From Anaeromyxobacter paludicola (GTDB taxonomy: Bacteria > Myxococcota > Myxococcia > Myxococcales > Anaeromyxobacteraceae): a stretch of DNA of 64,000 nucleotides. Made by a program: the position numbers and the translations under genes. Position 1 is the first letter of the stretch; every line of letters begins with the position of its first letter. The notes below the pieces were generated by a model that worked only from the letters and a program-made list of their open reading frames with translations, was not told the origin of the DNA and searched no databases. Below are positions 1-6,202 of the stretch, piece by piece. Location: positions 3,720,001 through 3,784,000 of the forward strand of contig NZ_AP025592.1 in the NCBI RefSeq assembly GCF_023169965.1, given 5' to 3'.

Positions 1-56
1 CACGCTCTGGTCGAACGCGCAGGGGCGCTGCGTGCAGCCGTGACGCCGGCCCGCGG

Positions 57-1055
57 TCAGCTCCCCGCGGCCTCGCGCGAGCTGCGGAAGAGCTCGCTCA
101 TGACCTCCTCGAGCGGCGGGTCCTCCACGGTGAGGTCCGAGACCGGCAGGCCGGCCAGGATCCGCGACACCGCGCCCGACACCTCCGCCGCGCGCACCTG
201 CACCACCGCCTGCGCCGCGTCGGAGGAGACCACCACGCCGAAGCGCGACAGCTCGGTCGCCGGCACCGGCCGCTCGAGCCGCACCAGGATCCGCTTGTCG
301 GGCCGGACCCGCAGCGCGAGCTGGCGCAGGTCGCCGTCGTAGATGAGCCGGCCGCGGTCGATGACGATCACGCGCGGGCAGAGCGCCGCCACGTCCTCCA
401 TGTAGTGGCTGGTGAGGAGCACGGTGGCGCCGTAGCGCTCGTTGTAGGCCCGCACGAAGGAGCGGACCGTGGACTGCATCGAGACGTCGAGGCCGATGGT
501 CGGCTCGTCGAGGAAGAGCACCCGCGGGCGGTGCAGGAGCGCGGCGGCGAGCTCGCACTTCATCCGCTCGCCGAGCGAGAGCTGCCGGGCCGGCTTGCCG
601 ACGAGGTCCTGCAGCTCGAGGAGCTGCGTGAGCTCGGAGACCGTCTCCTCGAACTCGCGCTTGGGGATGTCGTAGACCGCCCGGTTGAGGGCGAAGGTCT
701 CGGCGGGCGGCAGGTCCCAGAGGAGCTGCTGCTTCTGCCCCATCACGAGCGTGACCTGCTTGAGGAAGGCGACCTCTCGGTGACGCGGCGTGAAGCCGGC
801 CACCTTCACCTCGCCGGCGGTCGGGTGGAGGAGCCCCGAGAGCATCTTGAGGGTGGTGGTCTTCCCCGCCCCGTTGGGTCCCAGGAAGCCGACCCGCTCG
901 CCCGGCGCGACGGCGAAGTCGATGCCGTTGACCGCCTTGACCGTCTCGTAGCTGCGGCGGAAGAGCGACTTCACCATCGCCGCCGCGCCGGCCTGGCGCC
1001 GGTGCACCCGGTAGTGCTTCTGCAGTCCGCGGACCTCGATCACGGCCGGAGACAT
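57..1055 (-). CDS. ABC transporter ATP-binding protein (ABC-2 export type)
   Basis: The 332-residue protein is the nucleotide-binding subunit of an ABC transporter, energising export through a membrane partner by ATP hydrolysis. Visible motifs are a Walker A (GPNGAGKT, about 59-66), the signature LSLGER (about 159-164), a Walker B ending in FLDEP (about 181-185) and a switch histidine in TSHYMED (about 217). The roughly 100-residue C-terminal extension is typical of ABC-2 ATPases of the drug or polysaccharide export kind. An upstream GTG at 1064 is possible, but ATG at 1055 has a GGGGTGG ribosome site five bases ahead and is preferred. The permease expected downstream would lie beyond the window's left edge; bases 1-56 show no start that can be supported. 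A CCACCC/GGGTGG hairpin (1061-1076) covers the ribosome site. The substrate cannot be told. Confidence 0.92.
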   Translation of the reverse strand: MSPAVIEVRGLQKHYRVHRRQAGAAAMVKSLFRRSYETVKAVNGIDFAVAPGERVGFLGPNGAGKTTTLKMLSGLLHPTAGEVKVAGFTPRHREVAFLKQVTLVMGQKQQLLWDLPPAETFALNRAVYDIPKREFEETVSELTQLLELQDLVGKPARQLSLGERMKCELAAALLHRPRVLFLDEPTIGLDVSMQSTVRSFVRAYNERYGATVLLTSHYMEDVAALCPRVIVIDRGRLIYDGDLRQLALRVRPDKRILVRLERPVPATELSRFGVVVSSDAAQAVVQVRAAEVSGAVSRILAGLPVSDLTVEDPPLEEVMSELFRSSREAAGS

Positions 1056-1111
1056 TAGGGCCACCCCGCCGGGTGGGCAAAGGTTTCGCGGGCCCGCCCT
1101 AAGATGACGGC

Positions 1112-2092
1112 ATGGCCGCGAAGAGGCGCCCCGTCACGAAGAGCGGAAGGCCCCGCGCCCGCAAGGGCGTGAAGCTCTCTCCCACCGAGCTCGCCGCGCC
1201 CGACCTGCGGCTCGCCGATCCGCCGCCGGAGCTCGAGGCCCTCTCGCGGGAGGTGGAGGGGGACGGGGGCGCGGTGCTCGCCGCCTACCGCGAGCCGCTC
1301 GGCGGCCACCCGCTCCTCTTCTGCGCGCTGCCGGTGGAGAAGGTGGAGCGCACGCCCTTCCAGCGCGACGTCTCCGACGCCCACGTGCGGAAGCTCACCC
1401 TCGCGATGGACCGGACGCGCCGCTACCTCGACCCCATCATCGCCGTGCGCGAGGGGGGCCGCTACTGGACGCCCAACGGCGGCCACCGGCTCACGGCGCT
1501 CAAGGAGCTCGGGGCGCGGGCGGTGCTGGCGCTCCTCGTGCCGGAGCGGCGGGTCGCCTACCAGATCCTGGCGCTCAACATCGAGAAGGCCCACAACCTG
1601 CGGGAGAAGGCGCTCGAGGTGGTGCGGATGGTGCGCGACCTCGCCGGGCGCGAGCCGGAGCGGAAGGAGGAGGAGCTCGCGCTCGAGCTCGAGGAGCCGG
1701 CGCTGGTGACGCTCGGCTTCGCCTACGAGGAGCGGGGCCGGCTCTCGGGCGGCGCCTACCAGCCCATCTTGAAGAGGGTGGACGGCTTCCTCCCCTCGAG
1801 GCTGCCGGAGGCGATCGAGGAGCGGCGGCGCCGGGCGGCGGTGGTGCTCGCCTTCGACGACGCGGTGACGGGCGCGGTGGAGCGGCTCAAGGAGCGCGGC
1901 ATGAGCTCGCCCTACTTGAAGGCGTTCGTGGTGGCGCGGGTCAACCCGCTCCGGTTCATGAAGGGCGAGCCGCCGGGCTTCGACGCGCTCTTCGAGTCGA
2001 TGACCAGGAAGGTGGAGAAGCTCGACCCCGGCAAGATCCGCCCCGAGGACGTGGCCCGGTCGGGCGGCGCTCCGGCCGAGGCGGAGGTCTGA
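1112..2092 (+). CDS. ParB-like N-terminal domain protein
   Basis: The 326-residue protein has a ParB/Srx-type fold signature around residues 75-175. A segment around FQRDVSDAHVRKL is followed by a conserved nucleotide-contact box (PNGGHRLTALKELGARAV) and then LALNIEKAHNLREKALE, which matches the start of the ParB box after the GERRW-type motif. The arginine-rich ERR motif of true chromosome-partition ParB is replaced by GGHR, and no clear central helix-turn-helix is seen. This is therefore probably a stand-alone ParB-domain protein rather than the segregation ParB, and no parA lies beside it. The first 40 residues are basic. A TAAGAT -10 box at 1100-1105 lies only six bases before the ATG, so the transcript may be leaderless. 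It is transcribed divergently from the ABC ATPase. The role is unknown. Confidence 0.72.
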   Translation: MAAKRRPVTKSGRPRARKGVKLSPTELAAPDLRLADPPPELEALSREVEGDGGAVLAAYREPLGGHPLLFCALPVEKVERTPFQRDVSDAHVRKLTLAMDRTRRYLDPIIAVREGGRYWTPNGGHRLTALKELGARAVLALLVPERRVAYQILALNIEKAHNLREKALEVVRMVRDLAGREPERKEEELALELEEPALVTLGFAYEERGRLSGGAYQPILKRVDGFLPSRLPEAIEERRRRAAVVLAFDDAVTGAVERLKERGMSSPYLKAFVVARVNPLRFMKGEPPGFDALFESMTRKVEKLDPGKIRPEDVARSGGAPAEAEV

Positions 2093-2158
2093 GCGGAGGC
2101 TCGATCGGCGACGGCACGCTTGCCCGGCCGGCGGCCCCCGGGCGAGCCGCAAAGGGCG

Positions 2159-2187
2159 TTGACGCTCTGCGTCGTAAGTCCTTACAT
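2159..2187 (+). promoter_or_regulatory. Sigma-70 type promoter with overlapping operator for fadIJ
   Basis: TTGACG (2159-2164) and TTACAT (2182-2187) are separated by exactly 17 bases. A perfect inverted repeat GTAAG-TC-CTTAC (2174-2185) overlaps the -10 element, where a repressor could block polymerase. A second palindrome, GCGTACGC, lies at 2196-2203. The position, 44 bases before the fadI start, also argues against the longer upstream reading of fadI. A fatty-acid-responsive repressor (FadR-, PsrA- or TetR-like) is an inference. Confidence 0.5.
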
Positions 2188-2230
2188 CAGTCGGCGCGTA
2201 CGCCGATTCACCGGTCAACGAGGCATCCAG

Positions 2231-3544
2231 ATGATGAACGGGAAAGAGACGAGGCCCGGGCGGAGGGCGGCCATCGTGGCCGGGCTGCGCACCCCCTTCC
2301 TCAAGGCGGGCGGCGACTTCAAGGACCTCTCCGCCGTCGAGCTCGGCGCCATCGTGGTGAACGAGCTCGTGGCGCGCAGCGGGATCGATCCCTCCGAGCT
2401 CGACGCCGTGGTCTTCGGGCAGGTGATCCCCTCGCCCCTCGTGTCGCTCATCGCGCGCGAGGTGGTGCTCCGGACCGAGCTGCCGCGCAGCGTGCAGGCG
2501 CACACCGTGTCGCGCGCCTGCGCCACCTCGATCCAGGCCGCCACCGACGCCGCCGACCAGATCGCGCTCGGCCACTCCGACTGCGCCATCGCCGGCGGGG
2601 CCGAGTCGCTCTCCGACGCCCCCATCTTCGCCTCGCGCCACCTGGCGCAGGCGCTCGTGAACGCCTCGCGCGGCAAGACGCTCGCCGACAAGGTGAAGGC
2701 CTTCGCCGGCCTCGGTCCCAAGGACCTGCAGCCGGTGCCGCCGGCGCTCAAGGAACCGACCACCGGCCTCACCATGGGCGAGAGCGCCGAGAAGATGGCG
2801 CAGGTGAACGGCATCCGGCGCGAGGAGCAGGACGCCTTCGCCTACCAGAGCCACCGCCGGGCCGCCGACGCCTGGGCGAGCGGCAAGTTCGACGACGAGG
2901 TGATGCACGTGCCGGTGCCGCCGCGCTACGACCGGGTGCCGGCGCGCGACAACATCGTCCGCGACGACGCCACCCCGGCCGCGCTCGCCACCCTGAAGCC
3001 GGTCTTCGACCGGCGCTACGGCACCATCACCGCGGGGAACGCCTCGCCGCTCACCGACGGCGCCGCCGCGCTCCTGATGATGTCGGAGGAGCGGGCGAGG
3101 GCCCTCGGGCTCAGGCCCCTCGGCTACCTGCGCGCCTACGCCTACGCCGCGCTCGACCCGAAGGACCAGCTGCTCCAGGGGCCGGCCTTCGCCGCCCCGG
3201 TGGCGCTCGAGCGGGCGGGGCTCACGCTCCAGGAGATGGACCTCGTGGACATGCACGAGGCCTTCGCCGCCCAGGTGCTCTCGAACCTCAAGGCCTTCGC
3301 CTCGCGGAGGTTCGCCGAGGAGCGGCTCGGGCGCTCGCAGCCGCTCGGCGAGGTCGATCCGGCGAAGCTCAACGTGAACGGCGGCTCCATCGCGCTCGGC
3401 CACCCCTTCGCCGCCACCGGCGCGCGCATGATCACCCAGACCCTGCGGGAGCTCCGGCGCCGCAAGGGCGGGCACGCGCTGCTCACCGTCTGCGCCGCGG
3501 GCGCGCTGGGCGCCGCGGTGGTCCTCGATTCCGCGGAGGCCTGA
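2231..3544 (+). CDS. fadI: Acetyl-CoA acyltransferase, beta-oxidation thiolase (FadI type)
   Basis: Thiolase catalysing the last step of fatty acid beta-oxidation: CoA-dependent cleavage of 3-ketoacyl-CoA to acetyl-CoA and a shortened acyl-CoA. Seen: the nucleophile cysteine in SRACATS (C97), a histidine in DMHEAFAAQ (H342), and the active-site GHP (H391) and TVCAAGA (C421) blocks near the C-terminus. From ATG 2231 the protein is 437 residues, matching the FadI branch (about 436) rather than the shorter FadA branch. The open frame extends upstream to 2120, but the promoter at 2159-2187 falls inside it. The next ATG (2234) is equally possible. fadJ follows three bases after the stop, so the two make an alpha/beta trifunctional complex in the cytoplasm. 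Confidence 0.93.
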   Translation: MMNGKETRPGRRAAIVAGLRTPFLKAGGDFKDLSAVELGAIVVNELVARSGIDPSELDAVVFGQVIPSPLVSLIAREVVLRTELPRSVQAHTVSRACATSIQAATDAADQIALGHSDCAIAGGAESLSDAPIFASRHLAQALVNASRGKTLADKVKAFAGLGPKDLQPVPPALKEPTTGLTMGESAEKMAQVNGIRREEQDAFAYQSHRRAADAWASGKFDDEVMHVPVPPRYDRVPARDNIVRDDATPAALATLKPVFDRRYGTITAGNASPLTDGAAALLMMSEERARALGLRPLGYLRAYAYAALDPKDQLLQGPAFAAPVALERAGLTLQEMDLVDMHEAFAAQVLSNLKAFASRRFAEERLGRSQPLGEVDPAKLNVNGGSIALGHPFAATGARMITQTLRELRRRKGGHALLTVCAAGALGAAVVLDSAEA

Positions 3545-3547
3545 GCC

Positions 3548-5737
3548 ATGATGCCCGTCCCGCAGCGGCCCGAGTCGGTCCAGGGCGCGTTCCAGGTGGA
3601 GGCCGAGGGGGTGGTGGCGGTGGTCCGCTTCGACCTGCCCGGCGAGCCCGTCAACACCCTCTCGCCGGAGGTGGGCGCCGAGTTCGACGCCGTGCTCCGG
3701 CGGCTCGAGCGCGACGAGACCGTGCGCGCGGTGGTGCTCCTCTCCGGCAAGCCCGACGGCTTCATCGCCGGGGCGAAGATCGACCTCGTGCAGGGGGCGC
3801 GCAGCGCCGTGGAGGGCGAGGCCCTCGCGCGCACTGCGCAGGCCGGCTTCGACCGGCTGGAGCGCTTCCGCAAGCCGGTGGTGGCGGCCATCCACGGCGC
3901 CTGCCTCGGCGGCGGCCTGGAGTGGGCGCTCGCCTGTCACTGGCGCATCGCCAGCGACGATCCCAGGACGCGGCTCGGCGTGCCCGAGGTGCAGCTCGGC
4001 CTCATCCCCGGCGCCGGCGGCACGCAGCGGCTGCCGCGGCTCGTCGGCATCGCCGCCGCGCTCGACCTCATCCTCACCGGCCGGCCGGTGAAGGCGAGGA
4101 AGGCGCTCCGGCTCGGCCTCGTGGACGAGGTGGTCCCGCCGCCGCTCCTGCGCGCCCACGCGGTGGCGCGCGCGCACGAGCTCGCCACCGGCGTGCTCCG
4201 GCGCGAGCACCCGGCGGGCCTGAAGAAGCTGCGCAAGGACGGGCTCCAGGCGCTGCAGCAGGCGGCGCTGGAGGAGAACCCCTTCGGCCGCGAGCTGCTC
4301 TTCCGCCAGGCGCTGAAGCAGGTGCGGGCGAAGAGCCGCGGCCACTACCCGGCGCCGGAGAAGGCGATCGAGGCGGTGCGGCAGGGCTACGAGAAGGGGT
4401 TCGAGCGCGGCCTGGAGCGCGAGGCGCAGCTCTTCGGCGAGCTCGCGGTCTCGCCGGTGGCGAAGCGGCTCATGGAGCTCTTCTTCGCCCAGAGCGCGCT
4501 CAAGAAGGACTCGGGCGTGGACGACCCCACCGTGAAGCCGCGGCCGGTGCGGCGCGTGGGCGTGCTCGGCGGCGGCCTCATGGGCGCCGGCATCGCCTAC
4601 GTCACCACCGGCGCCGGGCTCACGGTCCGGCTGCGCGAGAAGGACGACGCCGGCGTCGGGCGGGCGCTCGCCGGCGTCCGCGGCGTGCTCGAGGAGCGGG
4701 TGAGGCGGCGCGCCATGGACCGGCTGGAGCGCGACGCGCAGCTCCGGCTGCTCACCGCCACCACCGGCTGGGAGGGGTTCGCGAAGGTGGACCTGCTCGT
4801 GGAGGCGGTCTTCGAGGACCTCGCGCTCAAGCAGCAGATGCTCAGGGCCTTCGAGGCGGTGAACCCCACCGGCATCTTCGCGAGCAACACCTCGTCGATC
4901 CCCATCGGCGAGATCGCGAAGGCGTCCGAGCACCCGGAGAGCGTGCTCGGGATGCACTACTTCTCGCCGGTCCACAAGATGCCGCTGCTCGAGGTGATCG
5001 TCACGCCGCACACCGCGCCGCAGGTGACCGCCACCGCGGTCGCGGTCGGCAAGAAGCAGGGCAAGACCGTCATCGTGGTGAACGACGGGCCGGGCTTCTA
5101 CACGAGCCGCATCCTGGCGCCGTACGTGAACGAGGCGGCGCAGCTGCTCGTCGAGGGGGCGCGGGTGGAGGACGTGGACGGCGCGCTCACCGACTTCGGC
5201 TTCCCGGTGGGGCCGATCATGCTCCTCGACGAGGTGGGCGTGGACGTCGGCCACAAGGTGGCGAAGGTGCTGCACGCCGCCTTCGGCGAGCGCATGGGCT
5301 CGCCCGAGGCGCTCTCGGCGCTCCTCGACCAGGGGCGGCTGGGGCGGAAGGCGGGGAAGGGCTTCTACACCTACGGCGGCAAGGTGAAGGAGGTCGATCC
5401 CGCCGCCTACGACGTCCTCCCCGGCGGCCGCTCGCGCCGGTCCTTCGACCGGAACCAGATCGCCGAGCGGGTGGTGCTGCAGCTCGTGAACGAGGCCGTC
5501 CGGTGTCTCGGCGAGGGGATCCTGCGCTCGCCGCGCGACGGCGACGTGGGGGCGGTGTTCGGGCTCGGGTTCCCGCCGTTCCTGGGCGGCCCGTTCCGCC
5601 ACGCCGACACCCTCGGCGCGCCGGCGCTGCTCGAGAGCCTGAAGCGGCTGCGGGATCGGTACGGCGAGCGCTTCGAGCCGGCGCCGCTTCTCGCGGAGTA
5701 CGCCCGGCTCGGGCGCAGCTTCTATGAGGGCCGCTGA
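3548..5737 (+). CDS. fadJ: Fatty acid oxidation complex alpha subunit: enoyl-CoA hydratase / 3-hydroxyacyl-CoA dehydrogenase
   Basis: A 729-residue bifunctional enzyme. The N-terminal crotonase domain (about 1-200) hydrates enoyl-CoA; it shows the oxyanion-hole block GACLGGGLEWALACHW near 117-132 and the PEVQLGLIPGAGGTQRLP segment with its glutamate. The dehydrogenase half starts with the NAD-binding GVLGGGLMGAG near 338. It has the catalytic histidine in GMHYFSPVHK (H470) and the conserved NDGPGFYTSRIL, followed by two C-terminal helical domains. The length agrees with FadJ/FadB (about 715-730). The gene is three bases behind fadI and surely co-transcribed. The FadI/FadJ pairing is the arrangement linked to anaerobic beta-oxidation in enteric bacteria; that it works this way here is an inference. 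Confidence 0.94.
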   Translation: MMPVPQRPESVQGAFQVEAEGVVAVVRFDLPGEPVNTLSPEVGAEFDAVLRRLERDETVRAVVLLSGKPDGFIAGAKIDLVQGARSAVEGEALARTAQAGFDRLERFRKPVVAAIHGACLGGGLEWALACHWRIASDDPRTRLGVPEVQLGLIPGAGGTQRLPRLVGIAAALDLILTGRPVKARKALRLGLVDEVVPPPLLRAHAVARAHELATGVLRREHPAGLKKLRKDGLQALQQAALEENPFGRELLFRQALKQVRAKSRGHYPAPEKAIEAVRQGYEKGFERGLEREAQLFGELAVSPVAKRLMELFFAQSALKKDSGVDDPTVKPRPVRRVGVLGGGLMGAGIAYVTTGAGLTVRLREKDDAGVGRALAGVRGVLEERVRRRAMDRLERDAQLRLLTATTGWEGFAKVDLLVEAVFEDLALKQQMLRAFEAVNPTGIFASNTSSIPIGEIAKASEHPESVLGMHYFSPVHKMPLLEVIVTPHTAPQVTATAVAVGKKQGKTVIVVNDGPGFYTSRILAPYVNEAAQLLVEGARVEDVDGALTDFGFPVGPIMLLDEVGVDVGHKVAKVLHAAFGERMGSPEALSALLDQGRLGRKAGKGFYTYGGKVKEVDPAAYDVLPGGRSRRSFDRNQIAERVVLQLVNEAVRCLGEGILRSPRDGDVGAVFGLGFPPFLGGPFRHADTLGAPALLESLKRLRDRYGERFEPAPLLAEYARLGRSFYEGR

Positions 5738-5823
5738 ATCGGCCGCCGCCAGTGAGGTGACGGGCTGGGCCGTGCCGGGTGGCGAGGACTCCTGGCGCGG
5801 CCGCCCCGGGTGGTTGGGTGTGT

Positions 5824-5845
5824 GAATGGGGTAAAACCCCCATTC
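5824..5845 (+). terminator. Possible terminator hairpin of the fadIJ operon
   Basis: GAATGGGG (5824-5831) pairs perfectly with CCCCATTC (5838-5845) across the six-base loop TAAAAC. It lies 87 bases after the fadJ stop. There is no T run after it, so it may be Rho-assisted, an RNA-stabilising hairpin, or a DNA site. Confidence 0.4.
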
Positions 5846-5881
5846 GCCCCCACCTTGAGTGTGTAAGGACCCAGCCGAGAC

Positions 5882-5928
5882 CGCGATTCCTGCAGTCCCC
5901 TTCGAGAGGGGCTCGTGGCGGAATCGCG
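5882..5928. promoter_or_regulatory. Nested inverted repeat, possible structured leader or operator
   Basis: CGCGATTCC (5882-5890) pairs perfectly with GGAATCGCG (5920-5928). Inside it, CCCCT (5897-5901) pairs with AGGGG (5907-5911) over the loop TCGAG. The result is an outer 9-bp stem, an asymmetric internal loop of 6 and 8 bases, and an inner 5-bp hairpin. A perfect AT-core palindrome CAAAATTTTG follows at 5950-5959. Either a regulator site or an RNA element is possible. Confidence 0.4.
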
Positions 5929-6035
5929 TGTACATCCGCGCACCTGTGCCAAAATTTTGACGCGGGGTGCGACGTCGAACGGACGTAAAAGCTTCCTTCT
6001 TTCGGGCGTCTCGACAGGTCCCCCTAAAGACGGTG

Positions 6036-6099
6036 GGTGAACGTTACCCCAGGTGACGATTCTCCAAGGGTGAATCTCCAATGGTCAACCCTCCGGTGA
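6036..6099 (+). repeat. Four GGTGA motifs upstream of the cytochrome gene
   Basis: GGTGA occurs at 6036-6040, 6052-6056, 6069-6073 and 6095-6099, spaced 16, 17 and 26 bases. The middle two are embedded in similar words (GGTGACGATTCTCCA and GGTGAATCTCCA). The motif also occurs in GC-rich coding DNA by chance, so binding-site status is only a suggestion. Confidence 0.25.
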
Positions 6100-6105
6100 C
6101 CCGGC

Positions 6106-6121
6106 TGGCCTGGATCTAGCA
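6106..6121 (+). promoter_or_regulatory. Weak sigma-54-like promoter of the first decahaem cytochrome
   Basis: TGGCCTG-N4-TAGCA has the GG and GC dinucleotides at the correct 11-base register for a -24/-12 promoter, but three consensus positions are wrong. It predicts a start near 6132 and a 71-base leader. No convincing -35/-10 pair was found nearby, which is why it is listed. Confidence 0.25.
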
Positions 6122-6202
6122 CCGGGCGGGGACGAACCTTCTCGGGGCGGTCCTCGGGGGTGTTCTCGGTTGGTCAACTGATTGTCGGAGATCAAAACAA
6201 CA

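Larger units (their letters stand above)
5738..6202. other. 465-base structured intergenic region before the first decahaem cytochrome
   Basis: No credible gene is seen. The gap holds several separate structures: a fadJ-proximal hairpin, a nested inverted repeat, an AT-only palindrome core, four GGTGA motifs and a weak -24/-12-like promoter. Each is listed separately where it can be supported. The composition is clearly less GC-rich than the flanking genes. No GEMM-type riboswitch core was recognised. Confidence 0.6.

Noticed and set aside
1-56. Start of a permease gene downstream of the ABC ATPase
   Set aside because: Expected from context, but no usable start codon with a ribosome site occurs in these bases.
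1055-5935. A 1626-codon open frame on the minus strand opposite the ParB and fadIJ genes
   Set aside because: Arg/His/Gly/Ala-rich translation without motifs, running antisense to clear genes. Several other long minus or plus frames (for example 6116-8710, 14503-17808, 22419-27296) are the same effect of high GC content.
5738-6202. A GEMM-type (cyclic dinucleotide) riboswitch before the cytochrome gene
   Set aside because: Such elements are known before cytochrome genes in related metal reducers, so the core words were sought here and at 8660-8932, but neither the GGCAAACC-like nor the ACGCAAAGCC-like core was found.
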